Notes: a model not told the origin generated them from the sequence alone. A stretch of 64,000 nt of DNA from Halobacillus litoralis (GCF_020524025.1 NZ_JAIVKN010000001.1:1116001-1180000), one strand, 5' to 3'; positions 52,558 to 61,362 are shown, counted from the stretch's first letter. A program made the numbers and translations.

Positions 52558-52873
52558 TTATTTCCCTGCTCTCTGATAACGTAACCTTAACTTGTAACAA
52601 ATCATGTTCTCTCGCTTGCTCACGAAAAGCATGAATATCGATCTGTTTCCCTTTCTTTGTATGTACAGGCGTATCCTGCGGCACAAGAACTAAACAAGAC
52701 CACCGTTGATCGGTCGAGGTATCCGCAGCGTTTTTGTTTACAGCTGAGGAACACCCTACTTCAATCCCCCCGATTTTAACCGAAGTAATAGGTCCCTTAA
52801 ATGCAATCACTTTATCATTAGAAAGGGTACAACCAACCACAAACAACAGCAAAAGCACGATAATTTTCTTCAA
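52502..52873 (-). CDS. Small lipoprotein
   Basis: 123 residues with signal MKKIIVLLLLFVVGC (lipobox VVGC), then a domain with KVIAFKGPITSVKIGGIEVGC. Starts at TTG (52871-52873) with AAAGGGTGA seven bases upstream. Unknown function; probably an operon with the next lipoprotein gene, whose start region it overlaps. A spore or envelope role is possible but not shown. Confidence 0.7.
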   Translation of the reverse strand: MKKIIVLLLLFVVGCTLSNDKVIAFKGPITSVKIGGIEVGCSSAVNKNAADTSTDQRWSCLVLVPQDTPVHTKKGKQIDIHAFREQAREHDLLQVKVTLSESREISEDPDSRKLKAAEITLLE

Positions 52874-53010
52874 GCTATTTCACCCTTTATACTTATGAGC
52901 TAAAAGATTTGTTGTATTTTCACTTTGAGCTTCTATGAAAAGAGTACCATGGATGGAATTATTTGAAAATACAGACGGGGGTTTTAGAAAAATCCTAGGA
53001 AGAGATTCAA

Positions 53011-53052
53011 AAACAATGACGGATGGCTGAAAGCAGCCACCCGTCATTGTTT
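53011..53052 (-). terminator. Terminator of the YrhK-like gene
   Basis: AAACAATGACGG-A-TGGCTG pairs with CAGCCA-C-CCGTCATTGTTT, AAAG loop; U-rich on the minus strand. It overlaps the 3' end of the gene. Confidence 0.88.
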
Positions 53053-53328
53053 TTTCTCGTACTCTTTTTTATAATGCTTTCGTAGATGAAAACGATGGAC
53101 AAGCCTGATAGTTGGACGTATAAGAAGCTGAAAACTTCCGATTACAAATAACGTAACACCCCAGGTTTTTAGTGATTCAAAATAGAAAAAAATACTTCCT
53201 ATAAAAAACCAGAGTCCTAATAAAATATCATTCAGGGTATACAAAATATTATAGTTTTTTTTGAAGAAAAGATCATGCTTTCCCATCTGGACATCTACAT
53301 ATTGCTGTTTATCCGATTTTCCGGACAC
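53044..53328 (-). CDS. YrhK-like membrane protein
   Basis: 94 residues with two hydrophobic helices (ILLGLWFFIGSIFFYF; WGVTLFVIGSFQLLIRP) and the pattern FFKKNYNILYTLNDILLG...FVIGSFQLLIRPTIRL that is typical of YrhK domains. Basic C-terminus. GGAGGTGGGGAAG precedes the ATG. Function unknown; B. subtilis YrhK lies beside a formate-related cluster, not present here. Confidence 0.78.
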   Translation of the reverse strand: MSGKSDKQQYVDVQMGKHDLFFKKNYNILYTLNDILLGLWFFIGSIFFYFESLKTWGVTLFVIGSFQLLIRPTIRLVHRFHLRKHYKKEYEKKQ

Positions 53329-53427
53329 TTCCCCACCTCCTATCTCTATACGGTACCCGCTTTAGGGTATGTATATAACTACTTCCCCATGATTTATTGA
53401 TTCAGAGGAAAGGAGGAATAAGAAATT

Positions 53428-53885
53428 TCAAAGAGTTATCCGCTTAATTTCTCGTAACACATAGTGTGAAGCGTAAAATTGTTCCAACGTGTAAGCTCTG
53501 GACCAATGAAAGGGCTGTACTTCTGCCAATGTCTTATAAGTGATAGGATCGCAATTTTTGTTGTCACAGCAACAAGAACCTGATCCCCCCTGTAAAATAA
53601 TCTCTCCTGACAAACACCGCAAGGAGTGAGCACTTGATAGGAGGAGTATTCATCCTACCTTACGATACAGTGCGAATGGGTAACTTTTTGTTTTCTTTCA
53701 TGAGCTTCAATTATAGATACCGTTTCCATACAAAGATTTGCAGCATCATTGATTATATCCGGTGCAATACTTGTAACAATCGAACCATCTTCCATCCGCA
53801 TAGCAGCTGCTCCTCCCCAGCCTTTCGGATAACGATCTTCAATTAATTGTGCAGCGGAAATATAGAGTTGTCTTTCAATACTCAT
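53428..53885 (-). pseudogene. Cytidine deaminase-like gene inactivated by a stop codon and a frameshift
   Basis: Starts at ATG 53885 behind AGAGGTGGGGG: MSIERQLYISAAQLIEDRYPKG ... INDAANLCMETVSIIEAHERKQKVTHSHCIVR. An in-frame TAG then interrupts; the same frame continues DEYSSYQVLTPCGVCQERLFYRGDQVLVAVT with the zinc-binding PCGVC motif, and a one-base deletion shifts the end NKNCDPITYKTLAEVQPFHWSRAY into another frame. The catalytic His/Cys-Ala-Glu region reads LCMETVS (Cys-Met-Glu). Two lesions argue for a decayed gene rather than a reading error. Confidence 0.85.
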
Positions 53886-54061
53886 GTTCCCCCACCTCTT
53901 TCTTTTTTGTAATTCCCCCCTCATTTGGTCTATCCTGGATAAGGGACGTTTATATAAACATTTACTCATCTTTATAATTCCTGCACAACTCATACACTTC
54001 CTGCTTATACTCTGTCATATGATGAATTTCACCTTTCCAGCTAATACAAGGAGGTGCAGCT

Positions 54062-54562
54062 ATGCAAGCCCTGCAAATCGGCGGTCAATCACCAAATTTT
54101 ATTCTTCCTTCTGTTAAGGGTGGAACATTTTCATTTGAGAACTTTCGTATCCATTCTGAAAACAATTGGCATGTCATTGTCTTCTTCCGAGGATCGTGGT
54201 GTCCGTTTTGTTTAAAGACATTAAAAGAATTAGAAAAAAATCGTAAGCAGTTTAAAGAACATAGAGTTGAGATTATTGCTATTTCCAGTGATGATTTAGG
54301 ATCGTTAAAGAAAATGGTCTCAGAGGAGGAACTATCTTTCCCCGTTTTGTCTGACGCCTATTTCTCAATTATTGATGCTTTTGGAGTATTCACAAATCGG
54401 TATTCCTACCAACATGAAAACCCTCAAGTCCACGGTGAACCTGCTTACTTCCTTACCAATGAAGGTGGAGAAGTCATGTATCAACAAAAGCAGACTGGAC
54501 CTTTCGGCCGCCCTGTTTCAAGTGATTTAATACGAACGGTTCAGTACATCCGTCAAAAGTAA
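54062..54562 (+). CDS. Peroxiredoxin/thioredoxin-like redoxin (AhpC/TSA family)
   Basis: 166 residues with thioredoxin fold; FFRGSWCPFCLKTLKELEKN (about 42-61) carries the CxxC, and HGEPAYFLTNEGG matches the cis-Pro region. Probably a thiol peroxidase or disulfide reductase in the cytosol; no signal peptide. AAGGAGGTG precedes the ATG. It lies ahead of the SulP transporter but 130 bp apart. Confidence 0.88.
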   Translation: MQALQIGGQSPNFILPSVKGGTFSFENFRIHSENNWHVIVFFRGSWCPFCLKTLKELEKNRKQFKEHRVEIIAISSDDLGSLKKMVSEEELSFPVLSDAYFSIIDAFGVFTNRYSYQHENPQVHGEPAYFLTNEGGEVMYQQKQTGPFGRPVSSDLIRTVQYIRQK

Positions 54563-54693
54563 GAGGTACAGCTAATGGATGTGAAAGATCAAGGCTTTCA
54601 GTGAACCTGGCCCTCCCCTATACTTCCTATGTATGTCTGGGTTTCATATGTTCAGACTATAAAAAAACAAGTGTTGGAAGAGAGAGGGTTCTT

Positions 54694-56157
54694 ATGTATC
54701 GTGCGATGTTTCAAGAACAATGGCTGAGCAATATTAAAGGTGATGTCCTTGCCGGAATCGTAGTAGCTTTAGCACTTATACCAGAGTCGATCGCCTTTTC
54801 AATCATCGCAGGCGTAGATCCCATGGTTGGGTTATATGCTTCTTTTTGTATTTGTATAGTTATTGCCCTAACAGGAGGAAGACCTGGAATGATTTCCGGG
54901 GCTACAGGAGCAATGGCCTTGTTAATGACTACACTCGTTGCCCAGTATGGGCTTTCCTATTTGCTTGCCACAACCATACTTACAGGGATTCTTCAAATAT
55001 TATTTGGTCTTTTTCAATTGGCAAGATTCATGAAATTCATCCCCAAATCGGTGATGGTCGGTTTTGTTAACGCTCTGGCCATTTTAATCTTCACTTCTCA
55101 ATTTCAACACTTCCAGGACGAATCACCTATCATTTTTGTTTTAACAGGGTTAACTCTAGCAATTATCTACCTTTTCCCTTATTTCAACAAATCAATACCC
55201 TCAACTTTAGTAGCGATTATAGTTATTTCTATTCTTGTTATTACAATGAACATCGAAGTACGGACAGTCGGTGATATGGGTGAATTAACACGTACGCTCC
55301 CAGTGCTTGCTCTTCCGGAAATTCCTCTTACTATTGAAACACTTCGAATTATTTTACCATACGCTCTTGCTTTAACCATTGTCGGCTTATTAGAATCCTT
55401 ATTGACCGCTTCCATTGTGGATGACATGACTGAAACCGAAAGCAACAAAAATCAAGAAAGCCGTGGACAGGGGCTGGCCAATATTGCAGCTGGTCTTTTT
55501 GGAGGCATGGCTGGCTGTGGGATGATCGGCCAGTCTGTCATTAACGTGAAGTCAGGAGGATGCACCAGACTTGCTTCTCTTATCGCTGGTCTTTTTCTTA
55601 TGTTCTTAATCATTGTGCTTGGTGCAATCGTTGTTCAAATTCCCATGGCCGCGCTCGCAGGTATTATGATTATGGTATCCATCGGCACCTTTAACTGGTA
55701 TTCACTGACGAACATTCATAAAGTCCCCCTTACAGACGCTGTAATCATGGGAGTTACTGTCCTTACCGTTATCTTTACGCACAACCTGGCTTATGGTGTA
55801 TTGGCCGGGGTGTTGTTGAGTATGATTGTATTTGCAGTTAAAATTTCAAAGATCAGGGTGCTCGGTCTTTATATGGATGAAGGGACGCGTAAAATTTATT
55901 ATGTGCAGGGTCAGCTTTTCTTTGCTTCCGTGACAGAATTCCTGGATAACATCGACTTCAATGATGAACTGGAAGAAGTGGTCATTGATCTTACTGAATC
56001 TCACCTTTGGGATGATTCCGCAATTGGAGCTCTTGATCGTTTGGAGACGAAGTTTAAAGGGAAGGGTACTTCCGTCCGTTTTATTGGCTTGAATGGAGAA
56101 AGCAACAGGCTCCTTGAACGGTTAAGCAGCGTTAGAAGAAACGCAGAACACTCATAA
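54694..56157 (+). CDS. SulP-family anion transporter with STAS domain
   Basis: 487 residues: about ten to twelve membrane segments with the family start [36 protein letters not shown], then a C-terminal STAS domain (about 400-480, [22 protein letters not shown]). Such proteins move sulfate, bicarbonate or other anions; the substrate is unknown. The frame opens 31 codons earlier with GTG, but GAGAGGG lies before the ATG at 54694. The uspA gene 20 bp downstream forms an operon with it. Confidence 0.9.
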   Translation: MYRAMFQEQWLSNIKGDVLAGIVVALALIPESIAFSIIAGVDPMVGLYASFCICIVIALTGGRPGMISGATGAMALLMTTLVAQYGLSYLLATTILTGILQILFGLFQLARFMKFIPKSVMVGFVNALAILIFTSQFQHFQDESPIIFVLTGLTLAIIYLFPYFNKSIPSTLVAIIVISILVITMNIEVRTVGDMGELTRTLPVLALPEIPLTIETLRIILPYALALTIVGLLESLLTASIVDDMTETESNKNQESRGQGLANIAAGLFGGMAGCGMIGQSVINVKSGGCTRLASLIAGLFLMFLIIVLGAIVVQIPMAALAGIMIMVSIGTFNWYSLTNIHKVPLTDAVIMGVTVLTVIFTHNLAYGVLAGVLLSMIVFAVKISKIRVLGLYMDEGTRKIYYVQGQLFFASVTEFLDNIDFNDELEEVVIDLTESHLWDDSAIGALDRLETKFKGKGTSVRFIGLNGESNRLLERLSSVRRNAEHS

Positions 56158-56177
56158 TAATAAAGGAGACAAGCGCT

Positions 56178-56600
56178 ATGTATACAAATATTCTATTAGC
56201 AACAGATGGTTCTGCACATTCCAAGAGAGCCATTGAAGAAACTCTAAAAATGGTGGATCCATACAAAAATCATGTCCGTATTGATTTAATTTATGTAGTC
56301 GATGGAGAAACATCCAAAGAGGACGTCTTAAAATATGGAGACTCTCATACGGCATCCATGAAACGAAAAGAGAAATTTTTCGATACCCTTTCATTTATTG
56401 AGGAGAGAGGAATGAAAGCTGACGTTATTATTCAACACGGCGAACCTGCAGAGACAATTATTGAATATGCCAATGCTCATGAATACGATTGCGTAGTAGC
56501 AGGAAGCCGAGGAAAAAACAAACTTCAAACATGGATGCTTGGCAGCGTCAGTCATAAGCTTGTCAAATACATCCAGGCACCTGTAATCGTTGTTAAATAA
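56178..56600 (+). CDS. Universal stress protein UspA family
   Basis: 140 residues: MYTNILLATDGSAHSKRA at the N-terminus and the ATP-binding motif GSRGKNKLQTWMLGSVSHKL (G-2x-G-9x-GS) near the C-terminus. Pairs with the SulP gene just upstream; such pairs are common and may let nucleotide binding regulate the transporter, which is inference. AAAGGAGAC precedes the ATG. Confidence 0.92.
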   Translation: MYTNILLATDGSAHSKRAIEETLKMVDPYKNHVRIDLIYVVDGETSKEDVLKYGDSHTASMKRKEKFFDTLSFIEERGMKADVIIQHGEPAETIIEYANAHEYDCVVAGSRGKNKLQTWMLGSVSHKLVKYIQAPVIVVK

Positions 56601-56660
56601 ACAAGCCCCTATTACTGTGCTATAATCGTAGACAAACGAAAAAAAGCGGTGACTATTTAC

Positions 56661-57272
56661 ATGTTAGAAGATACTGGAGAGAGAGTCATACCGAAAGAGA
56701 TGGACCCGATGAATAACATGCTTCTTGAACACATAGCAAGATACACTTTTTCCACCCCGTATGTGAGAGGACGTGTACTTGATTTAGCGTGTGGTTCCGG
56801 TTATGGCAGTTTAAAGATTGCAAAAGACTGCAAAAACAACATTGATGAAATTGTCGGCATAGATATCTGTGAAGATACAATTAAATATGCAAAGCATCAT
56901 TACTATCATCCATTACTGACTTTTAGAAAAGGCAATGCATTGGATAAAGAACTCCCGCAGCAGATTGGCACGTTCAACACCATCCTCAGTTTTGAGACAA
57001 TTGAACATGTTAAAGATGATCGATTATTTATAAAACGAATGTATGATTTACTCAAACCGGGAGGAACACTCGTCCTATCAACCCCTTTCGGCAAAGGAAG
57101 AGAGTACCCGAGCGGTCAAGAGTTTCATTATTTCCAATTGACCCCGGAAGAGTTTCAGGACCTCTTCTCAGACTTTTCCGAGAAAGAAATTTTCTTTCAA
57201 CGCGGGGTCACGATCGAACCTCCACGAAAAGATGTGTATTACCCTTTAGGAGTTGCGGTGTGTAAGAAGTAG
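56661..57272 (+). CDS. SAM-dependent methyltransferase (class I)
   Basis: 203 residues. Motif I VLDLACGSGYGSLKIAK (about 39-55), acidic loop VGIDIC, motif post-I FETIEHV and LLKPGGTLVLSTPFG identify a Rossmann methyltransferase. The start MLEDTGERVIPKEMDPM is also found at the head of sugar- or glycan-linked methyltransferases, so a polysaccharide or lipid substrate is possible. ATG at 56661 is favoured over GTG 56649. Monocistronic, with a bidirectional terminator downstream. Confidence 0.85.
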   Translation: MLEDTGERVIPKEMDPMNNMLLEHIARYTFSTPYVRGRVLDLACGSGYGSLKIAKDCKNNIDEIVGIDICEDTIKYAKHHYYHPLLTFRKGNALDKELPQQIGTFNTILSFETIEHVKDDRLFIKRMYDLLKPGGTLVLSTPFGKGREYPSGQEFHYFQLTPEEFQDLFSDFSEKEIFFQRGVTIEPPRKDVYYPLGVAVCKK

Positions 57273-57360
57273 GGCGGCTGCTAATCGCTCTGCTTTTTAT
57301 GCTGAAATTATTTGCACTTAATATTTAAATGAAATTTATGAACATTGCATGTTATTCAGC

Positions 57361-57400
57361 AGGAAAAATGAACGTCCTTTTATGGATGTTCATTTTTCCT
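57361..57400. terminator. Bidirectional terminator
   Basis: AGGAAAAATGAAC-G-TCC (57361-57377) pairs with GGA-T-GTTCATTTTTCCT (57384-57400); U-rich on both strands. It can serve the methyltransferase and the small leftward ORF. Confidence 0.85.
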
Positions 57401-57455
57401 GTTTTATTAACAAGAGTAATCACAAGCTTAAATTGAATGTTTCATAATTACTCAT

Positions 57456-57608
57456 TCAGATCAACAGCTTTTTCTTAAGACATTGAATTCCCCAATTTTT
57501 TGTGGTTCCTGATAGTACATCCAAACTTCCCAAATCGCAATCATAATAAGTTTTACCATCTTCTTCATATTCTAAAGTTATTGCATGTGAAATTTCAGGT
57601 ACAAACAA
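57456..57608 (-). CDS. Possible 50-residue ORF with TTG start
   Basis: Below usual cut-offs. From TTG 57608 (GAAGGA just upstream, closely spaced) the frame reads FVPEISHAITLEYEEDGK, then TYYDCDLGSLDVLSGTTK and ends KKKLLI. The composition is clearly protein-like and a bidirectional terminator follows. No frame upstream continues it, so it could be a real tiny gene or the 3' fragment of a lost one. Family unknown. Confidence 0.42.
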   Translation of the reverse strand: MFVPEISHAITLEYEEDGKTYYDCDLGSLDVLSGTTKNWGIQCLKKKLLI

Positions 57609-57638
57609 AATCCTTCGTGGTTAATCATTCATTAAGAA

Positions 57639-57872
57639 TTATCTCTTATTCCTGCCTGTTCGAAACCGCCATAACATATGGATGATTAATGCACTGATAA
57701 AGGCATACCCGATAAAGTAGAATAGGAGAAAGAAGAAAAATGCCAGGTAATCTTCCCATTCTGAGAAATCGTTGTTAGTAATGAACGGCTCGTTGATAAC
57801 AGCAACAATATAAATAGGAATTAAAAGAAACCAAAACCTTTTCCAGAAATAAGATTTGAACGGCTCTTCCAT
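57639..57872 (-). CDS. Small membrane protein
   Basis: 77 residues with two hydrophobic stretches (FWFLLIPIYIVAVI; YLAFFFFLLFYFIGYAFISALIIHML) and a basic end (RFRTGRNKR). AGAGGAG is spaced for the ATG at 57872, 22 bp past the stop of the lipoprotein gene. Third gene of a tight three-gene cluster. Function unknown. Confidence 0.65.
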   Translation of the reverse strand: MEEPFKSYFWKRFWFLLIPIYIVAVINEPFITNNDFSEWEDYLAFFFFLLFYFIGYAFISALIIHMLWRFRTGRNKR

Positions 57873-57893
57873 ACGCTCTCCTCTCAGCATCAT

Positions 57894-58136
57894 TTAATAA
57901 GACCTGCTTGGTCCTGATGGCGTGCTTTCCATTCCATCATCCTCTATATAGCTAACATTTAATTCCTTAACTTGCTGATTCAATATTTGAAGCTCCTGCT
58001 TGATGTCCTGCATTTCCTGGTGATAATCCTCGTCATTCGCTGGTAAGCTATCCCTGTCTCCCGCAACTGTACAGCCGGCAAAAAGAACACAAAAACCAAG
58101 AAAGTAGACCGGCCCTTTCAGCTTCTCTACATCCAT
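57894..58136 (-). CDS. Small lipoprotein
   Basis: 80 residues: signal segment VYFLGFCVLFAGC (lipobox FAGC), then a short coiled-coil-like part EMQDIKQELQILNQQVKEL and a low-complexity tail with STPSGPSRSY. Starts directly after the stop of the preceding gene. Middle gene of a three-gene unit. No family recognised. Confidence 0.7.
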   Translation of the reverse strand: MDVEKLKGPVYFLGFCVLFAGCTVAGDRDSLPANDEDYHQEMQDIKQELQILNQQVKELNVSYIEDDGMESTPSGPSRSY

Positions 58137-58559
58137 TTACTCTTCCTCTCTTTCGTTTATAAGTGATCTCAGATAATCTTCGCTGCTATTTGTTATACTA
58201 AAAAACTGCACATGCCTCCATGTTTCCCCTATCCGCTCTCCAAGAACTGCTCCTTGATCAGTAAACCAGACTCTGCTTTCAATCAGATCGATTGAACGAC
58301 CAGGGCTTGTAAAGAGAATAGATAAATCAGGGTTCCCCACATCTACCGAAGCAGCTCCTTCAATCGGATCTTTATGTAAATAAAGATCCAAAAATGTATC
58401 CACTTTTTCCTGATCATTCTCATCTGTAAAGACGACCCCTTCAGAGACATTCCCCTGAATATAAAGTTGATAAGAGGGTCGATCTACATACTTTACGCCC
58501 ACTATCATGCCTCCAAAAAAAATCAACCCCACAACACACATCCCTATAATAATACGCAA
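58137..58559 (-). CDS. Membrane-anchored extracytoplasmic protein
   Basis: 140 residues with one N-terminal membrane anchor (IIIGMCVVGLIFFGGMIVGV) and a soluble domain outside the cell with EGVVFTDENDQEKVDTFLDLYLHKDPIEGA. Leads the three-gene cluster 58559-57639 with immediate stop/start junctions. The pattern resembles small envelope or sporulation operons; function unknown. Confidence 0.7.
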   Translation of the reverse strand: MRIIIGMCVVGLIFFGGMIVGVKYVDRPSYQLYIQGNVSEGVVFTDENDQEKVDTFLDLYLHKDPIEGAASVDVGNPDLSILFTSPGRSIDLIESRVWFTDQGAVLGERIGETWRHVQFFSITNSSEDYLRSLINEREEE

Positions 58560-58762
58560 AAAACCACCTGATCCTTTCCAACAACCCAGCTTTCATTAAT
58601 AGATTTATATTTGATCAGCCTGAACAACTATAAATTGAAATCCTAAAACCCAACAGCTGCTTCAATTAACTGATCTATAAACAATTCAGCAGTCCTTATG
58701 TAACGTAATACATACGTTCTTCCAAAGATTCCTAGTATTCCTGCAAAACAGAGGAAAACTGG

Positions 58763-59323
58763 TTAACCTTCATTCCTTCCCACTTTCTGATACTCGGGCA
58801 GAAGAATAGAGAAAAGAAGGGCGTCATGATTTTGATTTTTTTGATATAAATATCCTCTTAATATCCCTTCCTGTTTGAATCCAATTTTCCTGAGAAGTTT
58901 AGACGACCCTTCATTTTCCGGAAAGGTGACAGCCCCTACCCGAAACAATTCCAAGTGTTGAAAGGCATAATCCAATACAGCATTCACAGCTTCTGTCGCA
59001 AGCCCTCTCTGCCAAAATTCAGGATGAAGTTCATATCCGACTTCTGCTCTTCCTGCACCGATACTCAAATTGTTCAAACCGACTGTTCCAATAAACCGGT
59101 CGGACTGAAGATCTATAATCCCCCAGCGGATACCTTTTTCTCTATGAAATGTATCTTTCATAGATTCCAGGATTTTCACCGCCTGACTTCGACTAGTCAT
59201 AGGTTCCATTCCATAATATTTCATAACCTTTTCCCGTGACATAATGTCATAATAGCTGTCTATATAAGCTTCTGTAATTTGGACTAAATGTAACCGTTCT
59301 GTTTGTAATGGTTGAAAATTCAA
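58763..59323 (-). CDS. GNAT acetyltransferase, RimJ/YdaF type
   Basis: 186 residues: LQTERLHLVQITEAYIDSYYDIM at the N-terminus, acetyl-CoA motif VGYELHPEFWQRGLATEAV (about 95-113) and ENEGSSKLLRKIGFKQEG. Typical of ribosomal-protein-alanine or small-molecule N-acetyltransferases; target unknown. AGGAGG precedes the ATG. It is 15 bp downstream of the PPOX-family gene, so probably cotranscribed. Confidence 0.9.
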   Translation of the reverse strand: MNFQPLQTERLHLVQITEAYIDSYYDIMSREKVMKYYGMEPMTSRSQAVKILESMKDTFHREKGIRWGIIDLQSDRFIGTVGLNNLSIGAGRAEVGYELHPEFWQRGLATEAVNAVLDYAFQHLELFRVGAVTFPENEGSSKLLRKIGFKQEGILRGYLYQKNQNHDALLFSILLPEYQKVGRNEG

Positions 59324-59338
59324 TGTATATCCTCCTGA

Positions 59339-59965
59339 CTAATATAAACGGTCCTTGTAACTTTTCTGCAGACGCTTTTCCACCTGCTCTTCATTAAGGT
59401 TTGGAAGTCCTGCATGTTCAGCTATCATTTTTGCTGCAGAGGGAAGCTCTTCTTTCCTCTTCCAACTGGATGGTTCCCATAATTTTGAACGTTTTAGAGC
59501 TTTTGCGCAGTGAATAAAACATTCCTTCACCTCTACAACAATCCCTACAAGCGGCATATTCCCCCGGAAAGACATAGGTTCAAGTAACTCTTCATCTGTA
59601 ACAATGGAAGCATTTCCGTTTATGCGGAGGGTTTCTCCCATTCCTGGTATGAAGAATATAATCCCGACACCAGAGTTTGTCAGAATATTGGTTAGTGAAT
59701 CAAGGCGCTTATTCCCTGGCCGTTCAGGAATAATGATATGGTTTTGATCAAGTACATGAACAAATCCAGGATAGTCTCCTCTTGGAGAGACGTCGGTACA
59801 ACCGTTCTGATCAGAAGTAGCTAATGTTAGAAACGGCGATTGCTGAATAAATGTGACACAGTTTTGATCTAGGTCATTTATGACTTTATTGTTTACCAAC
59901 TCACTTGGATGACCGATGATTTTCCGGAGTTCCTCCTCATCTTTAACGATGTTTCTTACGTTCAT
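59339..59965 (-). CDS. Pyridoxamine 5'-phosphate oxidase-like FMN-binding protein
   Basis: 208 residues with the split-barrel flavin fold: FLTLATSDQNGCTDVSPRGDYPGFV (about 45-69), IIPERPGNKRLDSLTNILTN and GETLRINGNASIV. Belongs to the MSMEG_1061-type branch of PPOX proteins, not to true PdxH; it may reduce F420- or FMN-linked substrates or act in detoxification, unproven. GGGAGAG precedes the ATG. Leads a two-gene unit with the acetyltransferase. Confidence 0.87.
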   Translation of the reverse strand: MNVRNIVKDEEELRKIIGHPSELVNNKVINDLDQNCVTFIQQSPFLTLATSDQNGCTDVSPRGDYPGFVHVLDQNHIIIPERPGNKRLDSLTNILTNSGVGIIFFIPGMGETLRINGNASIVTDEELLEPMSFRGNMPLVGIVVEVKECFIHCAKALKRSKLWEPSSWKRKEELPSAAKMIAEHAGLPNLNEEQVEKRLQKSYKDRLY

Positions 59966-60147
59966 TTCTTTCTCTCCCTCTCACTTACTATTTTTTTATA
60001 ATTGGTAGTGACCTGTTGGGGAACCCTTTGCAAATTCTCTTGTTTCCAGGGATTATACCTTCAAATCACTGCCATAAGAATATACATTTTTTAACATTTT
60101 CATCTCGATTTTTTAACAGAGCTGAATTAATTACGGGAATAATACGC

Positions 60148-60190
60148 TTACATAAAAATAATCATTGCGCTCCTCCGTATTTTTATGTAA
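60148..60190. promoter_or_regulatory. 13-bp inverted repeat in the leader of the acetate transporter
   Basis: TTACATAAAAATA (60148-60160) and TATTTTTATGTAA (60178-60190), perfect arms with a 17-bp gap containing CTCCTCC, about 35 bp before the ATG. The CTCCTCC in the loop could also pair with the AGGAGG ribosome site at 60211-60216. Operator or RNA switch candidate. Confidence 0.55.
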
Positions 60191-60223
60191 ATTGAGAAAG
60201 TATGTTTTTTAGGAGGTATCATC

Positions 60224-60841
60224 ATGAATCAAACAACAACGACACAACACATTCAAGTCAAAACCGCTGATCCATCAGCAATTGGATTATTCGGTCTTGC
60301 AATGGTTACACTTGTCGCTTCATCAGCCAAGCTTGGCTGGACAGAAGGCGTATCTTTCATTCTGCCTTGGGCTATATTCCTTGGTGGTCTTGCCCAGTTG
60401 TTCGCAGCCGTACAGGACGCAAAGCACAACAATACATTTGGGACCACAGCTTTTGCCGCCTTTGGATTATTCTGGTTTGGTGTCGGAACATCATGGCTGA
60501 TTGATTTTGGGCTTTTCGGTGAAGCTGCGGCTCAAGCCGTAGATCCAAAACAACTAGGAATTGCCTATGTCGGTTACTTTATTTTCTCCTTTTTTATGAC
60601 AATAGGAGCTATGGAAACGAATAAAGTACTATTTATCATTTTCGTACTCATCGACTTTTTATTTATTGGTCTATCCCTGTCTACGCTTGGTATTGCTCCT
60701 CATGCCATGCACACAGTAGCCGCTGTTGCTGAATTTCTAATTGCCATTATGAGTTTTTACGGTTCAGCAGCGAATGTTTTGAATACGCATTTTGGAAAGG
60801 TAACTCTTCCGATTGGAAAGCCTTTCGGTATCTTCAAATAA
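60224..60841 (+). CDS. Acetate/succinate transporter, GPR1/FUN34/YaaH (SatP) family
   Basis: 205 residues, six transmembrane segments. The family signature occurs as DPSAIGLFGLAMVTLVASS (about 16-34) in place of NPAPLGL, and the central FAAVQDAKHNNTFGTTAFAAFGLFWFGVG is typical. Likely moves acetate with protons. AGGAGG lies seven bases before the ATG. Monocistronic with terminator. An inverted repeat upstream may regulate it. Confidence 0.9.
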   Translation: MNQTTTTQHIQVKTADPSAIGLFGLAMVTLVASSAKLGWTEGVSFILPWAIFLGGLAQLFAAVQDAKHNNTFGTTAFAAFGLFWFGVGTSWLIDFGLFGEAAAQAVDPKQLGIAYVGYFIFSFFMTIGAMETNKVLFIIFVLIDFLFIGLSLSTLGIAPHAMHTVAAVAEFLIAIMSFYGSAANVLNTHFGKVTLPIGKPFGIFK

Positions 60842-60872
60842 AAGAGTGGGCATTTGCTCCCACTCTTTTTTT
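60840..60872 (+). terminator. Terminator of the acetate transporter
   Basis: AAAGAGTGGG (60841-60850) pairs with CCCACTCTTT (60859-60868); T-run follows. Confidence 0.92.
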
Positions 60873-60958
60873 GTTTTCCAATACATATTCATACCACTCA
60901 GATTGCCGGAAGTTTAATGGAGAATATACCATTGTTTCATAAAGTTAAACACAACTAC

Positions 60959-61228
60959 CTATCCTTTATCACTCTTATAAATGGCTCTTTCTGCATTATA
61001 TGCATCCCGTTTTCTCACATAAAACTTATATTCTGTGTTAAACTCCCTTGAAGAACCAAAAGCACTCCAGGTCGATGAGGTATTGTTTACTGTGGCTACT
61101 CGATATTTTACACCTGCCGCTATCAACTTCGACGTAATTCGATAATATTCCTTCTCTATGTGCGTCATATACACACATTTCTTTTTCCGGGAAATCAGGT
61201 AATGCAGTAAATTTATCAAACCATCCAT
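60959..61228 (-). CDS. Small hypothetical protein
   Basis: 89 residues. AAAGGGGGTAAATGA gives an ideal ribosome site for the ATG at 61228; an overlapping frame starting at 61232 is a shadow. The part EYYRITSKLIAAGVKYRVATV and YKFYVRKRDAYNAERAIYK looks like a small alpha/beta domain of the DUF2007 kind (L...gI-x-Y...V...A), an impression only. No signal peptide. It is divergent from the manganese riboswitch unit. Confidence 0.65.
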   Translation of the reverse strand: MDGLINLLHYLISRKKKCVYMTHIEKEYYRITSKLIAAGVKYRVATVNNTSSTWSAFGSSREFNTEYKFYVRKRDAYNAERAIYKSDKG

Positions 61229-61333
61229 TCATTTACCCCCTTTTCCGCTCTCTTATAACGATAGCACACCTTTTTTTCCAATATTAACCTCATAAACAGG
61301 TGGTCCAGGCTGCGGTTTAATTTTCAAAAAATA

Positions 61334-61362
61334 TTGACAATTGCTATCAATTCGAATAAGAT
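61334..61362 (+). promoter_or_regulatory. Sigma-A promoter of the manganese riboswitch operon
   Basis: TTGACA (61334-61339), 17-base spacer, TAAGAT (61357-61362), about 40 bp before the aptamer. Confidence 0.75.

Noticed and set aside
57500-57685. 61-codon plus-strand frame
   Set aside because: Antisense to a more protein-like minus-strand frame and to the end of a membrane-protein gene; no ribosome site.
61038-61232. 64-codon minus-strand frame starting MNGWFDKF
   Set aside because: Overlaps the better 89-residue frame; ribosome site spacing favours the ATG at 61228.
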